Below, piece by piece: positions 23,552-35,700 of a stretch of DNA of 64,000 nucleotides (its first letter is position 1; each line of letters begins with the position of its first letter). A program made the position numbers and the translations under genes. Source of the stretch: Rhytidiadelphus loreus (lineage: Eukaryota > Streptophyta > Bryopsida > Hypnales > Hylocomiaceae); NCBI GenBank assembly GCA_947034895.1, contig OX344762.1, forward strand, positions 43,070,760 through 43,134,759, in the 5' to 3' direction. The notes under the pieces were generated by a model that was given only the letters and a program-made list of their open reading frames with translations, had not been told where the DNA came from and did no database searches.

Positions 23552-26500
23552 ATGAGCCAGCAAGACGCCGGTGACCGTTCCCAGCCTTTCTCCATGTCGG
23601 ACCTCGGTGCTTCTCTCCCACCCGGGGGCGCTGCCGGTACGCTCGGGGCTCATGACTCTCTCGTCCTTGTGTGTTTTGATTACAACTCGGAGCGATTAAG
23701 GTGCAGTCGTGTGTTTGGAATGAGAATTGTGGGATACGAATTGGAAGTGCAGCGTTTCTTGTTTTTTTTGGTGTCTCTTTTTTTTTTCCTTTTTTTTAAA
23801 ACCGGAGTTTCTTGTTGTTTGAATGCGGATTTGAATTTGGTGGTCTGTGTTCTCTTTGTTTTAAATCTTTGAATGTAGCTGTTTATGAGGCGGCTGGAAT
23901 GAGGTGTAGTCGGTTTTGAATGAGTAGTGGGAGTGGATGTGAATAAATCGAAGTGTTCATGTAGTGAGGTTGTCGTTGAGCTTGTATGTTTTGTCTTTGT
24001 ATTTGCGAGTTAGTGCGGTTTAGGCCGATCTTTGTTCTGGTTTGAACGTTGATCACTTAGTGTTTGTACATAGTTTTCCTTTTTTTTATCACGGAAATGT
24101 GATTTTGTTGTTGGCGATAATTGAAATCTCTCGCGAATTAGGGAGTTCTTTGAATGCGGATTTGGATTTGTTGACCTTTCGTCTGGTTTAAATGCTCATG
24201 GTTCGTTTTCTCGAGGTTTCAATATACTCTCTCTGTATAGCATTTTTATCATCGATGGCGCATTTATTTAAGGATATTCCGTTGCAGTGAGATAAATATT
24301 ACGGTGAGTGTCACCACTTCTGCTGAATAGGCCTTGGTTTAGGGTTTCCTATTGCCGAGATTATATACCTATCCAATTTGAAGTGGTTTCAATTTGGATT
24401 GCAAAAAACTTCTGATTCGCCTTTGACGGTAGTATTTCAGTCGCTTTTGGTGTCGATTTCAAAGATCTGTGGATTTATTTTCACTCGGAAATCTAAATTA
24501 CGTCTAATTAATTCGAAAACTACTCGCGAATGAGAGGGTACAGGTAATCAATTATTCGTTGCTGAATCACAACCTATTTCTGCAGACCGTCAGGCTCCAC
24601 AATCGAAGGGTTTGTGTATAATATGCAATAATTATCGATGAAAATATTCATTTGACTCAATATTCATTATCTTTCATGACTTTATTAGGTTTCTTGGTAT
24701 GATCTTTATATGGTGATCTTTCGCATGCTTGAGTCTTGTTCAATAACGATCTGGTTTGGGTTATGGTGTATATCCACTGTTGCTTTTGTATCTGTGTCAT
24801 CTTCGATTCGTTCAATGCTCACTATTCGTTCGTGTTATTTTCAGCTTTGAGTGCGTCAGAGCGCGCCGGTTTGGTTAATGTCTTGAAGGTAAGGACTCTC
24901 GACCTACTGATTAGAGTTTCTTCATCATTTTTAATTTTACGACATCATTATAGGTTCATGAATGAATATCCAATGGTTTTTCTTATTGCTTTCTTACTTT
25001 ATTCTGTACATCACCCTTTTATCTTAGGGCAGACCGCGTTCGTTTTGAACTCAGATGTAGAGATTACTTGGTACCGTGGTGTACTTGTCTTGATATCATT
25101 TGCTGTCGTTACCCAACGGTATGTTTCAATAACACATTGAGGGTATTTTCTCGTATGTTCATTATGATCGGAGCGTGCGGATTTTAATAGGCTCAACTCC
25201 GAGAATTCAAGGCTAGTAGTTAATTCACTTGTCATTTGTAAATGCAGGATAAGCTGCAGTTTTTGGCTGGACAATCATCGGGTTATCTGGACACTCTTCC
25301 CAAGATGGTGAAGCGTAGAGTGAAGGCTCTTCAAGAACTTCAGGTTGAAAAATGAAGCTTGGCACCTAATATATTCAGTTCCTCCAACCTGAAGCACGAG
25401 AGATAATGAGTTCTATTATGGCTAAAGCAGCAAGTTAGGTAGCTTCTACTGATGTTATTGTTATCTCGTGGGATTCTTACTGATAACAGACTGAACATGA
25501 TGAGCTTGAGGCCAAATTCCACGAGGAGAGGGCGGCACTTGAAGCCAAATATCAGAAGCTGTACGATCCATTGTACAGCAAGGTAATTTAATAATAGTGT
25601 TTTTTTAATTTAAATTTGCACCTATGTTTCGCTGTATGCCCTTGTGATATAAGCTACAAACAGTATTGATTGGTATGCACAAACTTTTTCATAGTGTGGG
25701 TTGATGGTTTCCGTAGATCTAAACTACTGTCGGCTGCTAAGCTTCCATGTTTGAATTATAAATTGAATCCCAAGACTATACCATCCTCATATCGGTTGTT
25801 TACTCATTTGAAGTGTTGGGAGTCGAAATTACAGCGTGGTCCATGTTTACATACAATCTTTTGTAGAATGGCAGAATGGTACTTAGGAATAGCTGTCCTA
25901 GTTGATTTGGGACTGATTGTCAGAGTTACACGTTAGGGTGACAAGCAAGTTTGATTAATTTGGTTCTCGATGGATCAGAGATCTGAGATAGTGAATGGAG
26001 TCGTGGAGGTTGAAGCTCCAAAGGATGAAGCTCAAGAAGCAGATGCTCCAACTGAAGAGGGCAAGGAAGAAGGTATTTTGTTGAACTGCCATGCCTCCTG
26101 TACAAAGGGCAGTTGGACTAGCATGACTCAGCTCCACTACAATACTTATAGATAAAGATCTGAAGCCGTATGATGTTCTGAAGCCGTAGATGTTTTGTGG
26201 ACTTAGTTAGTGTGAAGTAATTTATTTATGCCCAATTATCCGCTTAAATGCTGTGTTGCAATTGCGTTTCTTATTCTGTTCACGTAACTGGCTTGCAGCG
26301 AAGGGAGTCCCTGAGTTTTGGATGACGGCGATGAAGACCAACGAGATTGTTGGCATGCAGGTGATAAAATATGAAACCTGAACCATTATGAGTTTGTTTC
26401 CAGATTTCCGTCTCATGTGACTGCCTTTTTCATCATGACTTTAGTCATATATGCCTAATCCCATTGTTTAACAGATTACGGAGCGTGATGAAGCGGCGCT

Positions 26501-27885
26501 AAAATATGTTAAAGATATTAAGTCAAGCAATCTCGAAGATAATAAGGGATTCAAACTCGATTTCTATTTTGAAGAAAACCCTTACTTCAAAAACACTGTG
26601 GTATGTCATCTGATTTCATTATCATTCATCTTTGGTGACGGTTATCGTAATGAGAGTAGACCATTTTTTCTATGTGAACATAGCATTTGGGATTGAGTGT
26701 ATTACTCACATAGGTTATCTGATGTGCAGTTGAGTAAGACATACCATATGATTGATGACGATGAACCTATTTTGGAGCGTGCAGTCGGGTACATATTTTC
26801 ACTGGAGTTTTCCCTTTTTTTCTAAATATTTTCCGGTAAACTTAAAGCCTCTCTCGTTTTGAATATAGTTGTACTACAGCTTATGAGTACTTTAGTTTAA
26901 TAAGGGCTAACGTAGATGACATCGCAATTCGGGTCTTCAGAACTGAGATTGAGTGGGCCGCCGGGAAGAACTTAACACAGAAAGTAATGAAGAAGAAGCC
27001 CAAGAAGGGAGCCAAGAACGCCAAACCAGTGACAAAGACTGAGCAGTGTGAAAGCTTCTTTAACTTCTTCACTCCACCACAAGTACCTGAGGATGATGAC
27101 ATTGACCAAGACACGGCAGAGCAGTTGCAAGATTCCATGGAGCAAGACTATGATATCGGGTATGTGGGAGTACCCCTTACAATGAGTACTTTTGTACAAT
27201 GAGTATGTCTTTGTCGCTTACCTTTATTCTAGAAAGCTGACCACAGAGCCAGAACATGATTACAGAATCTGACAAGAACTGTGCATACTGGTTCAGATCA
27301 ACAATAAGGGATAAAATTATCCCTCATGCTGTCTCATGGTTCACTGGAGATGCCCTGGCGGGAGAAGAATTTGAGGATGATGATGACGAAGGCGACGAGG
27401 ACGACGAGGATGATGAAGATGAGGACGAAGAGGATGAGGAAGAGGACGAGGACGAAGATGATGAAGATGATGATGTATGCCCTTGACAATCGTTTCTGTT
27501 TGTAGGTTAATTCTCATTGTAAGGTTGTTTTAGGTCATTTTACATGATAAACGAGTAGTTGTGGTGTTTCTTTTATGTCTTTATTTAAAAATTTACGTTA
27601 CTCATCTCATCGTCTGCGCCTGTACTGATCCTGTTTTTTTGTTTTTTTTGGCAGGCTGATGGTAAACCTGCACCCAAGGTAACTTGAAAAACGTCTTTTC
27701 TTCAGTGAGATGATGACCCTATTCCTTACTAAATTGGCTCCTCCATGCTCCCAATTGAATTTATTCACTGTTATAAATTATCCTACTGTGTACTCAGTCG
27801 TCTATGTGATCAGGGTCGTGCACCAAAGGCAGCTGGTGGACAACAACAGAGTGGTGAACAGCCCCCTGAATGCAAGCAGCAGTGA
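23552..27885 (+). CDS. NAP1: NAP1-type nucleosome assembly protein (12 exons)
   Basis: Histone H2A-H2B chaperone that shuttles between cytoplasm and nucleus. Exons: 23552-23636, 24845-24888, 25248-25343, 25490-25582, 25979-26072, 26299-26360, 26475-26600, 26730-26788, 26941-27159, 27297-27474, 27655-27678, 27814-27885. All introns are GT-AG and phases agree, giving 383 codons (plant NAP1 is typically about 370-380). A coiled-coil dimerisation helix covers about residues 44-110 ([20 protein letters not shown]). The histone-binding NAP fold includes [17 protein letters not shown] basic [13 protein letters not shown] motif is at about 237-249. An Asp/Glu-rich tail covers about 315-352. The C-terminus is CKQQ, the prenylation-type end described for plant NAP1. 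The ATG at 23552 gives MSQQDAGDR, a normal-length N-terminus. Identification is firm. Confidence 0.96.
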
Positions 27886-28570
27886 GCTGCAAGCACCAGC
27901 AGATTCATAACATCTCTGCCTGTTTTCGTAAAAACAGAAGCTTATACACCATCTTTTTATTGGAGGCTTGAATCGGAAAGACATTTCCAGTCTCGAGCAG
28001 GAGGTTTGAAGACTCATCTTCTTGGATTGTATCTCAAGACCATTTGCAACCGAGTTTTGAAATGTAGGATAGGCAGAGGAATTTACTTAAAAGTGCCTGT
28101 GTAACAGTGCTTGAAGTGCCGAAGCTATGCACGTTATTTGTCTGGTTTGCCATAAAAATCATTCTTTATGAGTGCCTGTCGAACAACGAATTTTGCGGTT
28201 TAGTTATTTATATGCGGACTGGGGTGTTCATGATGAGATACTCGACTTCATTGTCAGGCCGTGCTGCATTCTCGCTTATCTAGTTCGACTTCTTTCGATT
28301 CTTTTCTGGCTAGCCTGATTAGCTCCTTCGGTGAACATTTTTTCCATGATGTTCATTTTTTGTAGCATCAATGAAAACTGTTTTTTTCTATTTCCGTAAT
28401 TAAGGAGCACGTTCGACAGAGGATAATTTAAAAATTTGAAGACTAATTGTTTTGGAAATTAATGTTTACTTCAGAATGTCGAAATGAAGTGAATTAAACC
28501 CTAAATGTCCAAATCTTGTTTAGAGCTTCTTAGAGTCTTGAACTGCATGATCTTGAAATGTTATGGATCA
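27886..28570 (+). other. NAP1 3' UTR and flank
   Basis: Composition stays gene-like to about 28400, suggesting a long 3' UTR. I see no unambiguous AATAAA signal. From about 28430 the sequence is AT-rich. A TTAAACCCTAAATG word near 28495 resembles an end of the TTAA family, but no partner end was found. Confidence 0.4.
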
Positions 28571-28575
28571 CATTA

Positions 28576-29014
28576 GGGGTAGACACCTTCTTCACTTGGC
28601 ACTTGAAGAATGGAGAATGAGAAGTTGGGGGAGGGTTTGGAGGACCCAATGGGAAGCTGATTGGTGGGTGAAGAAGGTGTGACATCCCTAAAAGATGTAT
28701 TTAGAGTGAAGAATGAAAAAATGGAGAATCCATTTACTTAAAAGTAAACAATGAAGTGAAACTAGAGTGACAAAGGGAAAAGTGTTGGTTCAAAAAGGAA
28801 AAAAGAGAGCATAAAGGAATATTTAAGTACGTATGTATTTCGTACTCCCAATCTTCACCTCTGGAGGTGAAGAGTGGGAGTGTGGAAGATATATGTACTT
28901 AAATATATTCTCAACCAAATCAAAGTGTAAAAGGACAAGTTCAACCAAATCCCAAACCTCCATGTATGTGTTCTTCATTCTGCAATTCAGGAGTGAAGAA
29001 GGTGTGACTATCCC
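28576..29014. mobile_element. Possible MITE with GGGGTAG...CACCTTCTTCAC termini
   Basis: The left arm GGGGTAGACACCTTCTTCAC at 28576 recurs inverted twice: at about 28671-28689 and at about 28993-29014 (opposite strand GGGATAGTCACACCTTCTTC). This suggests one element nested in, or duplicated with, another of the same family. Between them is an inverted pair, CTTCACCTC/GAGGTGAAG, near 28855-28871. The target duplication is unclear. Non-coding. Confidence 0.45.
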
Positions 29015-29139
29015 TATTAAGAAAGGAAACACTAAACATTATAATGTTTGATCAAGAGGTTGTTGAAATTGTGAAATTGATTTAAAATCTTTTGATCTTC
29101 AATGTCAAATCTAAAATTGAGATATGAATTTGAAATGTC

Positions 29140-29556
29140 TAAGAGCATCCCTACCAATGGCTTCCCTATCCCTATTTGAATGATTTTCATCCAGATAGGG
29201 AAGAAAACTCTCCCACCAACATTCCCTATCCCTAAAAATTTAGGGAGGAAGGGTCCAAATTTCCTAAATGGGTTGATGGATAGGGAAATCAAGTGGTGTA
29301 GTTCCTAAACCACTTTCCACCTTTTCAATATGAGTTGTGCTTTATTGATTCATGGAAGTACTATTCATTTGGCCTTGTTACTATTTCTATAGTGTCCTTT
29401 TGACTTCTCCCTACCTCTATTTAGCAATAAGTTGAAAATTTAAGGAACTACAAGTGGGAACCATGAGTGGGAACTTCTCTTTCCTATCCCTATTTGTGCT
29501 CTCTTTCATCTCAAATGGAGATAGGGAAAGGGAAGACATTGATGGGGATGCTCTAA
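29140..29556. mobile_element. PIF/Harbinger (Tourist-like) MITE, TAA duplication, copy 1
   Basis: TAA at 29140-29142 and 29554-29556 flanks a 411-base body beginning GAGCATCCCTACCAATGGC and ending in the inverse with a few mismatches (GATGGGGATGCTC). The interior has repeated TTCCCTATCCCTA and its complement. Copy 2 lies 300 bases downstream. Non-coding. Confidence 0.85.
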
Positions 29557-29850
29557 GCAAATTTTTCCTACAAATGTGCCAAAATCATAGTATATTGAAA
29601 TAGCATAGGTTAGAATACTAATATGGAATATTGTATTAATTGAAACAAAATTGAAGCCATTTGTTGAAAATCATACAATTGTTTTTGAGGGAATATTTGG
29701 ATTTAAATTCTTCTCCTCATTGGATGATGCAAAATTGCTACAATTTTTTGGAGAGATTCAATTCCTTTTTGGAATTAAAGAATCCAAATCAACAATCCAA
29801 AATTGGTGGAAGTTTATTACTTCTTTCTTTAAAAAAAATTCTCACCCATC

Positions 29851-30261
29851 TAAGAACATCTTTACTAACGGCTTCCTCTTTATTTGAACAATTCTCATCT
29901 AGATAGGGAAGAACCCCACCACCAACAACATTCCCTGTCCCTAAAAATCTAGGAAGGGTCCTAATTCTTTGTATGGAATGATGGATATTGTAGGGAACTC
30001 AAATGGCATAATTCCTAAACCACTTTTCACCTTTCCAACATTAGTTGCACTTCAATGATTCATGGGTGTGTTATTCATTTGGCCTTATTACTATTTCTAT
30101 AGTTCCCTTTTAACTTCTCCCTACCTCTATTTTGCAACAACTAAGTTGAAAAATAAAGGGAAAAAACTAGTGCGAGCTTCTCTTCTCTCTATCTCCATTT
30201 GTGTTCTCCTTCATCTCAACAAAGATAGGGATTAGGGAAGCCATTGGTGGGGATGCTCTAA
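29851..30261. mobile_element. PIF/Harbinger (Tourist-like) MITE, TAA duplication, copy 2
   Basis: TAA at 29851-29853 and 30259-30261. The left end GAACATCTTTACTAACGGC is a mutated form of the copy 1 terminus. The right end CATTGGTGGGGATGCTC is intact. The interior aligns with copy 1 along its length (for example CAAACCACTTTTCACC-like and CTATTTCTATAG blocks). About 405 bases, non-coding. Confidence 0.8.
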
Positions 30262-32540
30262 GGAAGGCTTATAAGGTGTATGAGTAAAGTATATCCAAGA
30301 TAGCCCCCAACCCCTTATTGTTGAGTCCAATTGTAGTTTAAACACATGGTAAAAGGTTGATTCATCTTTCCATAAGTTGAAAAGATGCTTTTGGGCTGCA
30401 ACCATGTAGGGATTTCAAAGAACCACATGAGAATCCAAATGGACAAGATCGAATAGTCTTCTGTAAGAATAACAATGAGAAGCTATATGTTTTTGCTTTG
30501 ACCCACCAACAATAAATCTTTTTGTGAAATGACTGAAATATGTATGAAAAAACTCTCTAATTTGTCATTCTATTGCACCCCAAAAAATTGTGATCCCACT
30601 TTTCAGTCTAACCATGTGCAGAGTGACTAAAACGAGCACAATGGCGGTCAACACTCTCTTACCTTTGCACCAGCGTGACGTTGTCTGGGGTGGTCGGGTG
30701 ACCTGAGGCCCGTACACAATCAGTGCACACGCAGGAGGAAAAAAAACAAAAACAAAAACAAAAAGTCTCGAAAGAAATATCTGAGTTGTCGGATTTCTGT
30801 GATGATTCCAGTTCAATTCTTGACCCAATCCGAATTAAAAGGCTGGAACTCACACCAACTTTCTTTATCAAGATTTCTCACACAGTCAGGTGGCAACAAC
30901 TAAATTAATGAGCAAATTCGATCAGCTTAAACGCACACACGCTTTTGCATTGAATGAGAGGCAGAAATGAATCTGCACATGCTAGCTCTCAGTCTACAAA
31001 CACTTGTCTATACAAAACATAAAAAACATAAAAAAAATCTTTAAAAAATTGTTCAGCACGCGTCCCACCGCGAGACTAGAACTACCTATCACCCCCCTGA
31101 TCCATGCAATCTGACTATGTTGGGGTTAATTCCAAGAAGGGCAAACATATTTTTCAGAGGTGTGTTTTTGTTTCACGGTCAAACCCAAGTGGAATTATAA
31201 TTTTCCGAATAAAATTGTAATTTCTGTGAACTTTTGAAGTGGTCAGCCCTGAAATTACAAAACCACTTATAGAGAGTGAGTGAGGTCAAAATTGTCCCCT
31301 AAACAACCCATTATAGTACTGCCTAATCAAGTACGGAGTACTAGATATTCTCTATTAATGGAGTGACACATAGCCCTTGTTGTCATGATATCTATTGAGC
31401 TCCTCGATAGTACACCTGAAATATCCTGATTTTGTCATAAAAGGAAGGAAATTGGGGGATTCTAAGCGGAATTAGGCCAAAGTTAGTGACGGAATTGCGT
31501 TGGTCTATTGATGGAATTAGGTTGCAGAATGCAGAACGGTAATGGGTGTTTCGACCTTATCTTCCACACACACACACACGACTTTTCTACGTCAAGAAAA
31601 TGAAAAAATAAGTACTCACAAGGACTGAAGCTTGAGCTCATCGACTACCAAGCATCCTGTTTTCTCAGGTTTCGATCTGCACTTCCTTTGCAGAGAACTA
31701 CGTTACCAGTTAACTTGTTGCGACTGAAGCTAGCTTTCGATTCTCCAAAACGCCGGTAAGAAAATACTCTTCTTAGAGGAGGTGTGTAGCTGTGTGCACG
31801 GGATCGAGTATTTCTATTACTGCGTGATTTATTGTCACTCACTTGTGTACTGTCAGGGAATGGAAAATTAGAAGAATATTGACTGCAATTTGGGACATGA
31901 CTTTGATAGAAACGCCTGCCGCCAGTAGTAAGGAGTGTAATAAGTTACTGTAAGTTACATTGATGCCATCCGTGCCAAGTCAAGTCCCTGAAACCTGGAA
32001 GCCTGAAACTCTGCAGCTGAAGGGTGTCTAGAGTTCCTTTGCAAGTAAGTTAACTTCAGTTACTAACTTAAAATTCGAGCTTCACTTACACACTGGCTAT
32101 GGCCGACGTTGTTGCTACGGCCGGCCGATCGACGTTGCTAGTGTGTGTAGATAGGCGGATTTAGTTCCAGTATTTGGGGATCTGGAGAAGTGGGAGGTAT
32201 CAATATCAGACATATTGGTCGATACAGTCTGGTAGAGGAATTCAAAGTACTACTGAGGAACATGATTTGAGTCAGCGTACGTCGCGGTAGTCGTCGATCA
32301 CAAGAATTGAACCTACAGCAGTGTACTTATTGAATGGGAATAATTGCAGGGACTTGGACTGGCTATGGTGAAATGGTGAAGCTTCGTCACGAGCTCATCA
32401 GACAGCTGAAGATAGTTGGGAATTGGGAGTGATAGAGGTAGGTAGAGCGAGAAGGTTTTCAACTTTGGATTGGAGTTAATTCTTGAATTTTTTTGGGCGT
32501 ATACTGGAAGAAATCATACAGAAGGTTTGGTTTCATTTAG
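30262..32540. other. Gene-free region upstream of MLO
   Basis: No supported gene. Contains simple-sequence stretches: an AAAAAC tract near 30740-30760 and a CA dinucleotide run near 31567-31580. The frames at 30565-30908 and 31645-31842 resemble no protein I know. Confidence 0.5.
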
Positions 32541-32718
32541 AGTTGGGTGGGTATATATATAACAGAAGTGATATCTTGTTTTGCTAGAGAGCGTTTGCAT
32601 TCGAATTGGAGTTGTTTAATTAGGCATATATTGGAAAGAGATAGTACGTCTAGAAGGTTTGGAGTGGAGCATTGGATTGTTGTTGTTTTTGTGTATTTTG
32701 TATTTTACTTCGGTGGAG
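32541..32718 (+). promoter_or_regulatory. MLO core promoter and leader
   Basis: A TATATATATA run at about 32552-32561 lies 157 bases before the MLO start codon. That fits a TATA box with transcription starting near 32585. The frame open upstream of the start uses TTG and is not a better start. Confidence 0.55.
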
Positions 32719-35700
32719 ATGGCGGAGGCGTCGACTGGAGAGGCACGGTCGCTGGAGTATACGCCCACATGGGCGCTGGCTACGGTGGCCACCATCTTCG
32801 TAGTCATCTCCTTCGTGGTGGAGCGCTCGTTGCATTGGCTCGGTAATGTAAGTCAGCTGATCGATGATTTCCCAGTCCTCAAATTTGCAGAAATTGGAAT
32901 GGAATTTCCTTTTTTAAGGAGGTTGAACAGTGCTAGCTAGTTTGAATGGCGCTGACTGTGGTATATGATTGAAGCGGCTTAAATTTCAGTCTCAAACGCT
33001 AGTGTGCAATGTTTCGCTTCGTGGGGTGGGGGTGGGGGTAAACATACACTGACGTTTTGTCAAGGCTAGAATTGTAGAGTATAACCTCTTTTGCTTCCTG
33101 TGTTCAAAGCGTTAAACGTGAGTGCAAACACCCTGTTGAATTGAAGCAACTTTGAAAATACAACATTATTTGTGAGGTTGTTTTAACCAGAGTTGTGCGG
33201 ATATATATAGGGTTGGACACCGTTTTATATCAGTACCAATAATGCATAGGTATTATATCAATAATGCATGGTATCAATATTAATAATGCATGGCAACTAG
33301 CGAGGTGATGCATCAGGATAAATACCTAAGGTCAAGCCTATGTACCTTGGTAAAATAATGCATTATTAATATATGGAAGGTATTGAATTTTTTTAAATTT
33401 AAATAGTCAATACCTGTAACCCTCATTTGAATGTTTTTTTTCCTCTTAAAAGTGCGATACTTGCACTACTCTGGTTTTAAACCTTGCAACGTTGTTTCAA
33501 CAAGGGATTCACTGCAAAACCTCTCGATCGGTTGAACCAACATTGAAAAACAGCTCAGTCTGGGAATTGGGAGGTTGAAGGATGTTGTTTTTTGCTCAAT
33601 CAGTTGCTTCTGTGCGTGGTTTCATGCGAAATCTCTTTCGAAACAACATTTAGAAACAATCTAGCTTCAGTTGGGAGGTTGAAAGCTAGAATGCTCGGTA
33701 TTAGCTTTCAGTTTTTTTTATATTTCAATAAGAGGTTTGTGCCGGGATGATTGATGAAATCTAGGCGAAATGCCCAGTTCTGTTTTGAAGCAGAGGCATA
33801 TTAATTAGCAGCTATTCTATATCCCGGCTTTTGTTTTTGTTGTTGAGATCAGAATGATGGTTTTTAATTGACAAGTTGCTACATGATCGATCAGACTCAT
33901 CAACTCAATGTACGTGGGATTGCTGTGTGGGGGAACTTTTGTTTTGTTTTGTGGGCAGTACTTGCATCGGAAGAAGCGAAAATCGATGTATCATGCTTTG
34001 CAAAAGATGAAAGATGGTGAGTCTGAAACTGACTTCCTGGCTTCTGAATTTGGGCGTCGGAGCTTTGATCAAGCCCAAGCTTTAGAATTACAGCCCATAT
34101 GCTAATCACAGCACAGACAAAATTCAAACCCTTCTCCACATAAATATAGAGAGAGACTTGCATGTTTTGAAATTTGGCGTGATTATTAAATGTCATGTAA
34201 AGATTCACCTTTGAAAAATAGAACACAAAAAGATTTTTTTCTACAAATTTTATTGCAATTTTAAAGGTGATGCACTTGAAATCCAATTAAAAATTCCTTG
34301 CAACCTTTTGCTGCAGAGTGTGCAGTCATTGGGCGGTGACACAAAATTTTGTTTCCATTGCAATTGAATTCATAGTTGAATCATGCGGTTATTGTTCGGT
34401 AAATGGCAACAGTTGTTGTCTCGTTTTTGGATGTAGACTATCAATGGCCAGTTTACTCTACATGATGCTCACTAAATAAATTGGCAGTGATTTATTAAGA
34501 TGTTGGGCATAAACATAATTTAGAGGACAATAGTGTCTAAAGAGATCGGTATGGTGATTTGCATACATGGCAATTTAACACCAACTTCAATATATTCACA
34601 GGATCAATTGGTACATTTTAAGATGGGGACCAAAAATTTAAAAATCTATACTATTCTTAGTTTTTAGAGCTTTGTATAGATGAATGTCACTATTTTGGCA
34701 CTCAACTTGAATCATGTCAACGTAAAATTGAAATTATTTGTCTATTTGAGGAGTCTAAATTGTGATGTCTTTCTTTGATGTTTCACGAGGCATGGTTACT
34801 CAAACTACCCTCAACAACAAAGCATTCATTCATGATGGTCTATAGGCCAAGTTGGTTATGATTATTATTATGTCTCATTTTTGTGGGTGCTAATTTTTCA
34901 TCTGTAATGTCCAACAGAATTGATGTTGGTGGGATTCATTTCCTTGACGCTTGTCATCTTGCAAGATCCACTTTCAAAGATTTGCATCAAGTCATCTTTG
35001 TACAACAAATGGTCCCCTTGCAAGAGTCATGAGGTTGCAAACACTACAGAAACACAAAATGGGCGGCGGAGACTCTTAGCAACAGCTACAACTACATTTT
35101 CTTGTCCAGAGGTAAGGAGAGACTTTCAACCATACTATGAATTGACCAAAAGTTCTATGCACTTGTTGGCAATTTGAAGAAGATTTCAACACACCATGGA
35201 ATGCACTTTATAGTCTCCGCATACCAAAGTTATGAGTATTCGAAAACTATTCTCTTTTAATGGTGACCTTCAGATTGATTGTTTGGCGGGTTGATTCCTT
35301 TCATGTGTTGACCAGGGACACGAGCCATTTGTATCATACGACAGCCTTCATCAATTACACATCTTCATCTTTGTTTTAGCTGCAAACCATGTCCTCTACA
35401 CCTTTATCACTATGGCTCTCGCCCTTTTGAAGGCAAGCTTTCATCAACCAAGTCTTCTATGCTTTCATGTAACAAGCATTGTTTGTAGTTGAATTGAGGA
35501 CTTGTATAAATTTGAAAATACTCTATGAGGTGTCCGGTAGAGGATACTTTCTACTTTGCTTTAAACATTTAAACCAAGATGTAACCTAGGTGTAGGAGTA
35601 GGCTATAATTAGGTACATTCACACCAAGGAAGAATTTCTTATACAGTTAAACAAAGACTACAAACCCCCCACTACAATAGAGGATTGACATTTGGAGGGA

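Noticed and set aside
27361..27474. GA-rich tract as a simple repeat
   Set aside because: It is the coding sequence for the acidic tail of NAP1, in frame and family-typical.
33022..33038. G-rich run in MLO intron 1 as a G-quadruplex
   Set aside because: Only three G tracts of four or more are present, so a standard four-tract quadruplex is not clearly supported.
33900..34286. 128-codon minus-strand frame over MLO exon 2
   Set aside because: Antisense to a supported exon and its intron, with no recognisable protein.
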